The translations under genes were made by a program, and so were the position numbers. This document shows positions 42,735 to 54,000 of a stretch of DNA of 64,000 nt, piece after piece. Source of the DNA: Amorphophallus konjac (taxonomy: Eukaryota; Streptophyta; Magnoliopsida; Alismatales; Araceae); assembly GCA_022559845.1 (NCBI GenBank), contig CM040118.1, positions 160,352,331 to 160,416,330 of the forward strand, read 5' to 3'. The notes under the pieces were generated by a model, which searched no databases, was not told the DNA's origin, and saw nothing but the letters and a program-made list of their open reading frames with translations. The stretch's first letter is position 1, and each line of letters begins with the position of its first letter.

Positions 42735-45704
42735 ATGTTTATGCATTTAGAGTCCTCGGTTGCATCTCCCATGTCCACTAGAATGGCCACTTCATACCCG
42801 TCATATTCATCCCCATCAACTTTCCCAAGAAGCCCAAATCCTCATGGAAGCTCCATTGCCAACAAAGTGGGTAGCAACACCTCTATCATAGAAGCCCTAC
42901 CTAATGTCCTTAATCGGCTTGAAGATATCATGTCTCGACTCGACCGACTTGAAGGAAATAGCCGTGCACCAAGAGTGAATGAGAGTGACCTTTGGGGAAA
43001 TCTAGAAACCATATTTTTAGAACACTTGAAAATCAAAACCCCCGCCTTTGATGGATCCAACAGCCCAAGCCTTTACATAGATTGGGAGATTTCCCTAGAC
43101 CAATTCTTTAAAAGTTGCCCCTTGAACGATGAAAGGAGAATGAGGCTAGCCAAGGCACACCTCTCCAAACAAGCTAAAACTCATTGGTTAGTTGTGGAAG
43201 GTTTAAGAAGGATCCGCAGGGAGGCCCCCATTAGCCCTTGGGATGAGATGAAGGTCGAGCTTAGGAAAACCTACACTCTCCAACCCTCTCCCTCCTACTC
43301 AAATCACAAAAGCCCAAGGAGTACTTCAACTCCTTCATCCCCACCCGGTCAATCCAAGACCCCAATCACCCATTCCCTACCACTTCCCATCTCTCCCACC
43401 CCAACCACTACATTTACACCCCACCTCCAAGTCCACACCACAACCATAGGCCCCCATACCCAATTGGGCCCCATGGCCAACTCTCCACCTAGGCCCATGG
43501 TAACCCCCACCACTACCTCTCCATCACCCCCAAAAAGAGACACTCCTCCCAAAACAAATCAACCCAAACCCCTTCAACCCACCCATCTTCCTCTCCCTAC
43601 CCCAATCCAACTCCCACCAAAGCCTCCACTACTACCCTCACCTATCCTAACCCAAGTTTCCCACTACCTACCACCCCGGATACACCATGCCCCAATCATC
43701 ACCACACCCTCAAAAGCCCCTCTCACCTCCTTGGAAGAAGAACCCATACCCCACCCCATAGTGGTGAACACTCCAAACCCACTCTCCACCTTGGAGGAAA
43801 CCCAAGCCCAAATTGAAGAAGAAACAACACATGAGGGTCTTCACCTTACATCACCCTCTCTAGTTGGGACCAAGCTCATCTTAGGAGAACCCATTGTTAG
43901 TTGGCTAAAGGAGAGCCCAATTGGAGAGACCCGGGCCCATATTTTCCCTCCCATAGAACAAGACCTTCCCTTAGTGCCCTTCTTCTCCTATCACACCACA
44001 ATCCAAGCATCCTATCAAGTGGAGACCTTAGAAGACCTTCTCAAGGGCATAACATGGCAATTAGAGATGACTAGCATGTTGACCCCTATGGTAGAACAAC
44101 CTAGGAGCCTTAGCCTCCTACACCTATGCATAGGGTCTATCACCTCAGTTTGCACCATTGGTTGCTACACTAGCGACCTCCTTCTATTCCTCCCTACACC
44201 CGATGAGCCCAACCTTCTCCTCGATTTAGAGCTTCTTATCTCGGGTAGAAAGCCAAGCCCTCCACTCATGGCCGACCCACTTGTCAAGAACATTGGCCCA
44301 ACTATCATGGAGAAGGATGACTTAGCACCTTTTAAGGATCTTGAGGACATGGAGTTCCTCCCCCTAGATGACCCATTTTATGATCCATATGATCCATTTC
44401 AATGGGAGTCAAGGGACTCATATGACCCAACCATCTTACCAACCACCCACCCTTTCCTACCCTCACCCACCATATTGGGCCAAACCCACCTCATCCATGA
44501 CTCGGGTTATACCTTGGGAGCCATGACCTTGGGCCATATATCCCTAGGTAATCAGGTTGTACCCCACCCCATGATGACTACCTTCTTAGATCCATTCGAT
44601 CCTTTCCAATGGGAGTTCAAAGGTTGTCCCACACCTATACACATGGAAGTCACCTTTGGGAAAAGCATGCATGTGTCTAGGCTTACCATACCCCTTGGCA
44701 TGAACACTATGTTGGGTCCATTCATTCATATCACCCACATGTCAAGTAGAAAGTATGAGTGGTCCACATTCGGATGTCATGGTCCTCCTTCATTCATCAT
44801 GGATCTTAAGCATGTCAAAAGTATCTACGGATGTCCGGGTCCCCCCACATTCATCACCACTTTGCATGATAGGTTCACCTACGAGTGCCCCGGCCCACCT
44901 AGGCCCACCAAAGTCTACGTGACAACATTGCATGATAAGTCCACATATGGTTGCCCCGGCCCTCCAAAATCTATCAAAGTCTTCTTGGCATCAAAGCATG
45001 ATTGGTCTACTTTTGGTTGCCCAGGTCCACCCATCACCCCTAGAATGTCAACATTCACAAAATTGCATGAAAGCCTTTGCAAGCACATAAGCAAAAAGAA
45101 TGAGGCTTATAAGAGGCGGGCCGACTCTCATCGGCGTCACCAAGAATTCCATGAGGGTGACTTTGTGATGGTAAGGACGGAGAGGCTCTCCCCGGGAGCC
45201 AACTCTAAACTGAGGCCACGTGGGGCTGGTCCCTTCCAGGTCTTGAGGCGCATTGGTGCAAATGCCTACGCGTTAGATCTCCCTGAGGAGTATGGAATAA
45301 GTCCCACATTCAATATTGCCGACCTAGTGTCATATAAGGGACCCACGGTGGTACCTAGTGAGGAGATTGAGCCTACATCTTCCCTTGAGAGAGCACCCAC
45401 CCGTGAGGAGAGACCACCAGCCAAGAGAGCCCAGCGTGAACAAATTGAACAAATATTGGATGAACAAGTCACTACCACTCGGAGCAAGGTATACGAGCGC
45501 TATCTCGGCAGGTGGATGAATCAGTCTCGTTCGGAAGACTTGAGGGCTGTACCACTTCTACACCCTCCAAGGAGGGAAGGACACTTACTCGACGGAGTCG
45601 AGTTCTCCGCACCCCGGGAGTATGATGGGGACATCACCTCCCATGCCCACGTTCACAGCTCGTCTCCTCGCCCCGGTTGCATCCGGCATGGTTTAGTCAT
45701 TTAA
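42735..45704 (+). CDS. NA-gypsy 989-aa chimeric protein: gag-like, Pro-rich, GCPGPP repeats, integrase C-terminal/chromodomain-like end
   Basis: An uninterrupted frame from ATG 42735 to a stop at 45702-45704. Residues about 75-180 resemble a Ty3/gypsy gag (TPAFDGSNSPSLYIDWEISL, AKAHLSKQAKTHWL, SPWDEMKVELRKTY). Residues about 190-350 are Pro/Thr/Ser-rich. Two DPFxWE blocks lie near 550-630. Residues about 675-770 hold five copies of a motif (Y/F)(G/E)C(P/H)GPP about 20-27 residues apart. From about 795 the protein matches the end of chromovirus pol: HRRHQEFHEGDFVMVR, PRGAGPFQVLRRIGANAYAL, PTFNIADLVSYKG, then IEQILDEQVTTTRSK...YERYLGRW, chromodomain-like. The last 27 codons read into the 3' LTR. 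Particle or chromatin-targeting roles are inference; no enzymatic domain is present. Confidence 0.88.
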   Translation: MFMHLESSVASPMSTRMATSYPSYSSPSTFPRSPNPHGSSIANKVGSNTSIIEALPNVLNRLEDIMSRLDRLEGNSRAPRVNESDLWGNLETIFLEHLKIKTPAFDGSNSPSLYIDWEISLDQFFKSCPLNDERRMRLAKAHLSKQAKTHWLVVEGLRRIRREAPISPWDEMKVELRKTYTLQPSPSYSNHKSPRSTSTPSSPPGQSKTPITHSLPLPISPTPTTTFTPHLQVHTTTIGPHTQLGPMANSPPRPMVTPTTTSPSPPKRDTPPKTNQPKPLQPTHLPLPTPIQLPPKPPLLPSPILTQVSHYLPPRIHHAPIITTPSKAPLTSLEEEPIPHPIVVNTPNPLSTLEETQAQIEEETTHEGLHLTSPSLVGTKLILGEPIVSWLKESPIGETRAHIFPPIEQDLPLVPFFSYHTTIQASYQVETLEDLLKGITWQLEMTSMLTPMVEQPRSLSLLHLCIGSITSVCTIGCYTSDLLLFLPTPDEPNLLLDLELLISGRKPSPPLMADPLVKNIGPTIMEKDDLAPFKDLEDMEFLPLDDPFYDPYDPFQWESRDSYDPTILPTTHPFLPSPTILGQTHLIHDSGYTLGAMTLGHISLGNQVVPHPMMTTFLDPFDPFQWEFKGCPTPIHMEVTFGKSMHVSRLTIPLGMNTMLGPFIHITHMSSRKYEWSTFGCHGPPSFIMDLKHVKSIYGCPGPPTFITTLHDRFTYECPGPPRPTKVYVTTLHDKSTYGCPGPPKSIKVFLASKHDWSTFGCPGPPITPRMSTFTKLHESLCKHISKKNEAYKRRADSHRRHQEFHEGDFVMVRTERLSPGANSKLRPRGAGPFQVLRRIGANAYALDLPEEYGISPTFNIADLVSYKGPTVVPSEEIEPTSSLERAPTREERPPAKRAQREQIEQILDEQVTTTRSKVYERYLGRWMNQSRSEDLRAVPLLHPPRREGHLLDGVEFSAPREYDGDITSHAHVHSSSPRPGCIRHGLVI
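44755..45045 (+). repeat. GCPGPP-coding degenerate tandem repeat
   Basis: Five units with the motif GCxGPP, four of them preceded by a His-Asp-containing stretch such as TLHDRFTYECPGPP and TLHDKSTYGCPGPP. Unit length varies, so it arose by unequal duplication or is under loose selection. Confidence 0.8.
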
Positions 45705-47824
45705 TTTTGAGTCCTATGTAATTTTATTTGAGACATTTGATGTATTTCCCCTTTTATTTGAGTCATGTTCCTAGGTCTTACATTTATTTTCCTAAGTTTG
45801 AGTGTCATTAGATTGTGTAATGTGCTATTGGGCCCAATTCTTCGGGCTTGGCCCATGAGCCCCCCCTACCCCTTCGGTTATTTGTTATTGAGTCTTTTGT
45901 AAGGGACTTATTGTAAAATGTGGGTTTCCTATATATAGGGCCCCATTTCCTTCATTTGGAGGTAATGAATCAATGAATGAAAAAACTTGCCATTTTGAGA
46001 GTTTACACTCCTTATCTAGTGGAGAGATTCCATATTTTGGGTGAGAAACCCTAGGGGAGAGATTCCCCACCCTTCCCTCTCTTAATCTCTCTTTTTCACT
46101 CCACTTTCTCTCTCCTCAACACCCAAATTCGAATTTTCTTCTCTCTCCTCCCCCTCTCAACCACTTCCAACCCCCACCTACCTCCATTAACTCCCCACAA
46201 CTTCCCACAACCCCTCTTTAATCCTCACCTAGTCCCAAGGAAGTTCCACCACTCAAAACCCCACCCTCCAACCACCACCTACCCCTTTCACTTCCCTAAG
46301 CATATCTCCACCTTCCCAAGGCTGAATTGACTCATTCCAAAGCCCAAATTCGAATCTCCCCATCCCTCCTTGCTCCCTAGGTCGCACCCCTCCTCTCCCC
46401 TCAAGCCAAGTTCGCCCCCCTCCTCTCTTCTCCACTCCAGCTTTGTGTGCAGGCCGACCTGCAGATTAGCACTCTGTTGCAGCGACGTCCACGACTGCAT
46501 CCTGGTTCTGCTGGTGGCGTGGCCTAACTTTCTGGAAAGGCCTCCCTGTGCTCTTCGCAGGCGAGGTGGAATCACTCCATTCTGAGTTCGTGGCCGTCCG
46601 TGAAGGCTATTCTTCCCCGACTGCGCAGAACCTCTCAGACCAAAAGCCAGAGCGGCAGAGAAGACTCTCCCACGACGAACCTTGAAGGAATCAGCCTTCA
46701 GGGTCTTCTACAAAGATCTTCCTCCCCCTGTCAGCGTCCAGGAACAGAAGGCAGAGCTCCGTTCGGCATCCGACAATCAGAGATATTAATTTTCTACCAC
46801 AACCACGCCGGTCTGCCTCCTCACAGTCTGCCCCGACCACCGTCCACTTCTCTAGACACCCAGCTCATCTCCGACATCAGAAGGCTTCCCTGTTTGTTTT
46901 GATGCAAAGTAGACTCGTCAACGATTCCAACGAGTCCAGCGGTGCCAGATTTGGAGCTCAGGAGCAACCGTGACTACTTCTGCAACCTGCTGTTTCAGAC
47001 TGAGCTCGGCCAGAGACCAGAGCTGCATCCATCTTCCAGTCGCCGGAACAGTCAGCCCCCAGATCAGAACGTCGTCCAAAAATTCAGGCTGCACCCCTCT
47101 CCGGTTAGCAATCTTTTGGCGCAAGTCTCATCAGATTCTGAGCTCGGTGGATTTGTTGGCTGCATCAACATCGACTCCCTGTCCAGAATTACAGAAGCTA
47201 GATAGAATCGGCGAAGCTCGGAAACTCGGTTTCCTTTGCATCTCTCCCCACCCCGCTTGGCCGGCTGAAGGCCCCTCCTTGTGTGGAGGTAGTTTTGAAT
47301 GTATTAAGCATAACCCCCACCCCAAGATCACCCCTCCTGCGTGAGGAGTAGTGCTGTACCGTTTGTAATTTCAGGTCAAGCTACACCGCCGCGGCGTGTG
47401 GGGATCCACCGCCTCCCCGCTCGCCCTCGTCTCCGAGCGGGACCGGTTTTTCAAACCGGTCGAGTAAGTGCTCTAAACCCTTGCTCATTGTGCTTGTCTT
47501 TCAATGTTTGTTTCTTAGCTCCGCTGGTTGTGCGAGAGAGAGCCCGATCCTCAAGCCCCGTTGCCTTGAGTGATCACCGTGGGAAGAGTGAAACCGGTGC
47601 CCTTGGCACTTTGTCGGCCCCATTGAATTGGGTTCCACATCCTTTTGGGAATCAAGCCTTGGCCTTGCTGGCCCTCTACCAGCAAGGGCCCAACCCCACA
47701 TCTTCACCTTGGCATTGCCAAGTTACCCCGGGCTTGGGTGAGCGACGAGAGAGCGGCGGCCCAAATTGGCCCATTTAGAATGCGAATGTGCTTGCTTGCT
47801 TAAGTCCAAGATTGTGTCACATCA
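45623..47824 (+). mobile_element. NA-gypsy 3' LTR (2202 bp)
   Basis: Colinear with the 5' LTR, one base longer because of an added G near 46702. The preceding CCGCACCCCGGGAGTA is only a weak polypurine tract. Confidence 0.95.
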
Positions 47825-47826
47825 AG

Positions 47827-47952
47827 AAGGGTCGACCCAAAGGGTCGACCCTCTCCGACCTAGCAGAAGGGTCGACCCAAAGGGTCGACCCTCACGGTGC
47901 CGGTTCGGGCGCATGGGGGACCCGAACCAGGGCACGACCCTAAGGGTCGACC
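47827..47952. repeat. GGGTCGACCC pairs upstream of the Copia-C extra ORF
   Basis: Pairs at 47827-47851 and 47869-47893, and a partly decayed pair at about 47933-47953; the spacing is 13 bp. Together with 40439-40463 they form one cluster split by NA-gypsy, about 80 bp upstream of a TATA box. Confidence 0.92.
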
Positions 47953-48028
47953 CAAACCGGCGGGTGGCCCTTTTTTGGTGCCCTAGCCGCCTCCTACTTG
48001 GTTCCACCCTTAAGGTGGACCTTCCTCC

Positions 48029-48037
48029 GGCTATAAA
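48029..48037 (+). promoter_or_regulatory. TATA box upstream of Copia-C extra ORF
   Basis: GGCTATAAAAACATC, a strong plant TATA match, followed by CT-rich leader sequence, a spliceable intron and the ORF start. It is separate from the LTR promoter. Confidence 0.65.
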
Positions 48038-48203
48038 AACATCTTTTCCCCCTTTCTAGCCTTGCCACCACTCCTTCCAAGCCCTAAACTCCTCCCTTGG
48101 CTCTCCACCCTCCAAGCCCTAGCGCGGCTCTCCCGGTGGCATCCACGCGCGCCTGCCTTCTTGGAGCTCACGGCGTTGATCCCTTGCTCTCTCCATTCTT
48201 GAG

Positions 48204-48312
48204 GTATGTTCTTGATGCTTGTGGAGGATCCTAGCTTCATATCTTAGCATGCTCCCTTAGTCAAACCATCGATATCCTTCCCCATCTATGGATTCTTTTG
48301 GTTTGTGTTTAG
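48204..48312 (+). other. Candidate 5'-UTR intron of the Copia-C extra ORF
   Basis: Donor GAG|GTATGTT and acceptor TTTGTGTTTAG|ATG give a 109-bp intron ending directly at the start codon. The intron is T-rich compared with the leader. Prediction from sequence only. Confidence 0.55.
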
Positions 48313-49476
48313 ATGGCCCCCAAGAAGCGCATCCCTCGCAGCCGAGGCGAGTCAAGTGCGGCCCCGGCACGTCGTGGACGACAGGCTGCATATGAGCGCG
48401 ATTCGGCGCCCTCAAGCAAAGTTCTGGATCGGAAGGTGTTACGCCCTCGTGTGGTATCATTTATCAACTTGAACCGCCATCTTCCGAGTCTCGTTGATAT
48501 ATTATGCAGTCAGCCCAACCTGGACTCTTTTATGTCTGAATATCGCCGCACATATCCACGGTAGGTAAATCAGTTTTATGGCAATCTTATTTTGTCCGGG
48601 GAACATCCGACCACTACGATTAATGGACAGCAAATCATTCTCACCACTGAATTTTTGGGCATGGTTTTCCATCTTCCGACTGAAGGTTTCACATTTGGAG
48701 ATATAGTTGTTCCGGATGATGTAGTGTATCAAATGATGACCGGTGAAGAACGTGGAGGTCGATTACTTGCTGGCTTAAATGCCAACCACTTTCCTCCCGT
48801 ACAGCATATTTTGCACCGCATGATCACTACAATTTTGTTGCCTAGAGGAGGCGGTCATGACAAAGTAACCGAGAATCACATGTTCCTATTTTATTGCCTT
48901 ATGGGTGGAATTCCGGTTAACTTTCCAGCTATTTTCTTAGCACATATGTGCACAAGCATGAAGCACAAGCACCGTACTCTTCCTTATGCTGTCGCATTAT
49001 CTGCTATATTTGCTTGTTTGGATATAAATCTGTCAAAAGAACCCTCTCAAGACATCCGGGACGCGGATACCTTTACTATCCATTCCATCTGCCATAATAT
49101 GGGATATGAGCTACAAGATGGTATTCTGATTCGCATCTTAAAGAGTGCTGCCCATGATACTAGTTCAGCTGAAGACGATGAAGACGATGCACAGGCCGAT
49201 CTGCCGCCACCTCCGTTTGCTGTCGACATGCCTTCTGAGGCGGTTCAGCTTCTCATGGACCGATTGGACACCATTGATGACCGGTTGGACGAGTATGGGG
49301 AGACTATGACAGCGTTGCAACGTGATCTACGCGATCTGAAACTTTCCCATCAGGAGCATTCTCACTCTATCACTGACGCCTTGGCCCACCAAGCCCAACT
49401 GCTAGCCGATCTTTCGGAGTATATTAGGTGTCCACCGGGCTCTTCTACTCCGGATGATGACGAGGATGACGATTAG
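48313..49476 (+). pseudogene. Copia-C extra ORF downstream of pol (387 codons, one stop)
   Basis: ATG 48313 starts MAPKKRIPRSRGES, a basic N-terminus that looks like a nuclear localisation signal. A TAG at 48562-48564 splits the frame; it continues in register as VNQFYGNLILSGEHPTT and stays open to 49476. The middle (LTTEFLGMVFHLPTEGF, VQHILHRMITTILLPRGGG, NHMFLFYCLMGGIPVNF) resembles the family annotated as putative plant transposon protein. The C-terminus has a likely coiled coil (MDRLDTIDDRLDEYGETM) and an acidic tail (DDDEDDD). I see no signal peptide or clear membrane anchor, so an envelope label is not supported. Its position after pol matches the extra ORF of SIRE/Maximus elements. Function unknown. 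Confidence 0.78.
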
Positions 49477-49887
49477 CCTCTCTCTCTCTTCACTATGGCA
49501 TAGTTATTATCCTTGTTTCACCCCCTCCTTTTTGATGTTGCCAAAGGGGGAGAAAGACTATCTCGGCTATTATATGTACTGTGTGTATGCATGCGTGTGT
49601 TGCATTGCATCTCATTTCAGTTTTTGCATTTCAGTTCACTTTGTTGCATTTTAGTTCATCAGACATTGCATTTTAGCTATGGCATATTGTTAACTGCATT
49701 TCAGACTTGCCTTCCTTCCACTTGTTGTCGGCAAAACAGTGTGCCATGTTAATCAATCTTACATATATTGTTGCCCTGTGGGAGAAATGAATTGGCTCAT
49801 GTTGAAATGATTATTGCAAATGAGGTTTCAATTGTAGATGGCATGATAATGCAAATAGCATTTTGTCATCATAAAAAAGGGGGAGAT
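49477..49887 (+). other. Copia-C 3' untranslated region and polypurine tract
   Basis: No gene. Several short copies of TTGCATTT(C/T)AG occur between 49600 and 49715. The segment ends in AAAAAAGGGGGAGAT (49873-49887), the polypurine tract next to the 3' LTR. Confidence 0.85.
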
Positions 49888-50186
49888 TGTTGAACCCCCT
49901 CCCCTTTTATCATGTCTTATATATTTTGATGATGACCAAATGATGTTTCTTGAACTGAAAATGAGATTCTCTGATGACTTTGTTAGTGCTGCACATATAA
50001 GGTTTTGGACGGTTGAAGGACTTCACTTCAAGGGTAAGTGTTTATCATTTGAACTTCATGAAAGAAATCCAATTCAAAAACTGTTTTGACAGGACAATCA
50101 ACAATGGCCACAGTCGAATGCAACTCTAGGACGATGGGTGAGATCTAATCATTTTTGAATCATGGCAATGTGGTTTGAATTCCTTC
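49888..50186 (+). mobile_element. Copia-C 3' LTR, first part
   Basis: Matches 33298-33596 nearly base for base and is cut by Tat-B at the CCTTC target site. Confidence 0.95.
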
Positions 50187-50973
50187 TGGAGAGGGGGATT
50201 TTCACAGCCCACCACAAAGGCAGCCCAACAAGACCCACATGGTCCAACCAGGCGAGCCCGCCCGAGTGATAGCCCACAGGGCCCACTTAGGGAAGAAAAG
50301 CCCAATAAATAAGACTCGAGGAACTAACTCTCCCCGGCGGCCTTCTAGGCTCGGAGGGCCCGAGACAACGGTCAGGTCCCAAGGAAGGTCCGGCCTAAAG
50401 CCCTCTCCCCGTCCGAGAGAGATAGGCTCTAGCCGACCTATCCGACCCCACCTTCGCCGGGCCATGCCTATCGCTCGGACAAAGAGCTAGCATCCCCGAG
50501 GCTCGGTAAGGCCGGTTGATTATCCGCATGTGCAGCCGTTCAGAGTCCCCCGCCAGCGGGAGAGTCAGGGGAGCCGCCGGACTCCGAGGGGATAACGTTC
50601 CCACGATCAGGCCATGAAAGCCCCCGTTAAAGACGTAACTCCCGCCGGGAACCCCTCAGCTTGCAGGACTCCTGAAGGCGGCGCACTATTTAAGCAAGGG
50701 ATACCCTCCGGAAGAAGGTAAGAGAAACAAGGCATTCACACACCCTAAGCCCCTGAGCACGATTCGCTTCACCCTCTGGTGGAGAGGATTCTCGCGCATC
50801 AGCTCTCTCCTCCCCCCATTATCGCTTCCACCATAGCTCTACTGACTTAGCCATCGGAGGGTTTTCCCCCAGGGAGATCCCCTGGGCCCTCTGATACGTT
50901 TCCCTCTCTTGCAGATTCATCTTCTGGTGATCCATAGCCCGCTCAGGACTCAGCGCGAGATCTCGCCTCTTCA
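50187..50973 (+). mobile_element. Tat-B 5' LTR (787 bp)
   Basis: Starts TGGAGAGGGGGATTTTC and ends CTCGCCTCTTCA. A TATA-like CTATTTAAG lies at 50686-50694. Confidence 0.95.
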
Positions 50974-50975
50974 TC

Positions 50976-50993
50976 TGGCGCCGTCTGTGGGAA
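50976..50993 (+). other. Tat-B primer binding site
   Basis: TGGCGCCGTCTGTGGGAA two bases after the LTR. This site type is common in Tat-like elements and differs from the iMet-type site of the others; I do not assign the tRNA. Confidence 0.85.
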
Positions 50994-51010
50994 ACGCACG
51001 AAGAGCCAAG

Positions 51011-54000
51011 ATGGTGAGAAGAAGCTCAGGGAGGAGATCCGCCGATGGGAAGGGTAAGGCTATGGCAGCGGCGGGAGACGCCCACTCTAGGGTCTCGCAG
51101 AGCCCCCCCTCCAACGCCAGCATCCCCACCAACAGGCCACCACCACCCCCGGCGGAGACAGGGGCACCCCTCGACGGTGGCGCCAACGCCTTCCAAGCCC
51201 TCAACGAAAAGATGGACGTCCTCGTGGAGCTCATGAGGGCCCAGGCGGCTAGGGACGCAAGGTCCCGCACCCCGTCAGGAAGTCCCCCTCGAAGGAGTGC
51301 GATGCAGCACACCGCCGGAGGCCGCTTCCCCCTCCGCGGCCGACAGCTCCTCCGCAACGACGTCGAAGGACCCTCGCATGCTCCGCCTACGGAGCAAGAG
51401 GCTTTCTCCACGCCGAGGAGAGGGAAGCAGGGGGCGAGGCCGCTGCGCCCGGGCACCAGTACCCCGGGAGATCGCCACGACGCCCCCCCCAGCCCCACGG
51501 CGCGACCGCAGCCAGAGCTGTCTCTCCAGCTACGAGATTTTGAAAGACGGTTCGCAGAGCAAGAGCGCGCCCTCCGCGCCCTGTAGAAGACCTCTTTCCC
51601 GGAGGACGAGGAGAAATCCCCTTTCTCCGAGTACATCTTGAAGGCAGAGGTCTCTCCCAGAGCCTCCATCCCAACCTTCAAGCTCTACGACGGCCAGGGT
51701 GACCCAGCCGACCACTACGATAGCTTCGACGCCCTGGTGACCCTGCATGGAACACCGGATCCCATCAAATGCCGAGCCTTCACAGCCACCCTGGTCCAAG
51801 GCGCTCAGGCATGGTTCCGGGCCCTCGCCCCTGGGTCCATCCGAGACTTCAGGCAATTTGGGCGAATTTTCAAGGAGAGTTTCGCCGGTAGCGCCCCCCC
51901 AAGGTCAGTAGCGGGGCTCCTGGCTCTCAAACAGGCGCAAGGGGAGAGGCTCCGGACTTACGTCCACCGATTTAAATCAGAAGCCCTCAGGATCCCCCAC
52001 CTGGATGTGGCCTCAGCCACAACCGCACTGACCGGGGGCACCCGGGACGAGAATCTCCGCCGCAAGCTTGTCCTCCACCCTCCCTCGACCCTTGCCGAGC
52101 TAGTGACTCTGGCACTGCGCCACGCCGAGTGCGAAGAAGTACTCAGCGCCTGCCGAGACACAACCGGCTCGGGTCGGGAGGGGGACAAGAAGCGGACCTC
52201 CGAGCCAAACCCTGGCTCGGGTAAGAAGCGCGATCGAGAAGGAGAGCGCAAGAGAAAGTACGAGCGGTACACCCCCTTGACCGCGCCAGTCTACGAGATC
52301 TATGAAGACATCAAAGACTCGGGACTTCTCCGCCAGCCCGAGCCAATGAGGTCGAAGAACCGCAAGCGGGACAGGCATTGCCTGTTCCACGGCGACCACG
52401 GGCACCACACAGGAGATTGCCATCAGCTCCAGGACGAGATCGAGCGCGTCATCCGTTTTGGGCATCTAGCCCGGTTCACGACCGGGCACAAAGAAGACCG
52501 AGACGCCGTAGAGGAGATCGACAACGCCCCCCGAGTGGTCCACATCAACGTCATCTCCGGAGGAGCAGCATCGGGCGGCGACACCAGCCGAGGAAGGAAA
52601 CGTCATGCCGAGCGGGCCAGCCGAGCCTTAGAGCCCCCCAGAGGCCCGCCGATGGAGCCCCAGGTCATAGTCTTCTCCGACCAAGACCTGGAAGGGCTGA
52701 GCACCCTGCATGACGATGCCCTCATTATCTTGGCCACGATAAATCACTGTAATGTAGACAGGATTTTGGTTGATAATGGGAGCGCCCCCGATGTATTATC
52801 TTATGACTGTTTTCTCAAGATGGGGGAAGACCCATCCAAGCTCCGCCCGATCCGAACACCCCTTTGCGGGTTTAATGGCCTGGCCACCTACCCCGAGGGA
52901 GCCCTAAGCCTGCCGGTCACTATCGGCACCCCACCCAAAACCGTTACGGTCATAGTGGACTTCATAGTGATTAAAGGTATGATAGCGTACAACGCCATTT
53001 TCGGCCGGAAAATTCTCAGCCGAATAAAGGCCGTACCATCTACCTATCACCAAAAAATGAAGTTTCCCACCAAAAACGGGTTGGGGGAAGTCCGAGGTAA
53101 CCAGGCCACGGCTAGAAGGTGCTACAATATCTCGGTGGAAGCCTCAAGGCCGGACGAGAAGGATAAGGGCCCCAGGGGAGTCGAAGGAAAAGCCGTGACC
53201 ATCGAACCCGGTGGCGAGTTATTAACGGTATTCCTGAACGACGACCCGGCCCTAGGAGTAAGGATCGGCGCCGACCTACCACCAGAGGAACAACAGCAAT
53301 ACAAGGAGTTCCTTTCTGAGTACGTTCGGGTCTTCGCTTGGTCCGATGATCAACTCCCTGGTATACCAGAGGAAACTGTGATGCACAAGCTCAACCTCAA
53401 TACCACCGTGAGACCCGTACAGCAGCGGAGGAGGAAGCATGCGCCCGAGAAACAGGCGATCATCAAGGCGCAGGTCACCAAGGGACAAGAGACTGGTCTT
53501 TTTAGACCGGTCCTGTACCCGACGTGGCTAGCCAACGTCGTCCTGGTGCCGAAAACCACAGGCAAGTGGCGAATGTGCGTAGACTTCACCGATCTGAACA
53601 AAGCCACCCCCAAAGACTGCTATCCGCTACCGAGCATCGACCAACTGGTTGACTCAACCTCGGGCAATGAGATACTCAGTTTCCTGGATGCCTATTCGGG
53701 TTATCATCAGATCCGAATGAACCCTGAAGATGTCGAGAGGACCGCCTTCATCACCGACTACGGCGTGTACTGCTACACCCGGATGCCCTTCGGATTGAAG
53801 AATGCTGGAGCCACATACCAGCGACTGGTCAACCATATGTTCGAGCGACAGTTAGGTCAGAACGTCGAGGCCTACATCGACGACATGCTCGTCAAGACCC
53901 CGAGGGCCCAAGACCACTTCACCGACCTCGCCGAGACTTTCGGCACCCTCCTGAAGTACAGCATGAAGCTCAATCCCGCCAAGTGCGCCTTTGGAGTAAG

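Larger units (their letters stand above)
40480..47824 (+). mobile_element. NA-gypsy: non-autonomous Ty3/gypsy-derived element, recent insertion
   Basis: LTRs 40480-42680 and 45623-47824 differ by about 13 substitutions and one 1-bp indel by eye (about 0.6%). TSD AGAAG lies on both sides (40475-40479 and 47825-47829). The iMet-type PBS is at 42684. The 2.9-kb interior has one long ORF with gag-like and integrase-C-terminal parts but no protease, polymerase, RNase H or integrase core, so movement needs enzymes from a related element. The insertion separates Copia-C pol from its extra ORF. Confidence 0.93.

Noticed and set aside
48313..49476. Calling the Copia-C extra ORF an envelope gene
   Set aside because: No signal peptide or membrane segment is visible and the N-terminus is basic; only position favours it.
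50971..51681. Long minus-strand frames opposite Tat-B gag and pol
   Set aside because: They mirror the GC-rich gag-pol frame and show no domain; only the region after pol has a supported antisense gene.
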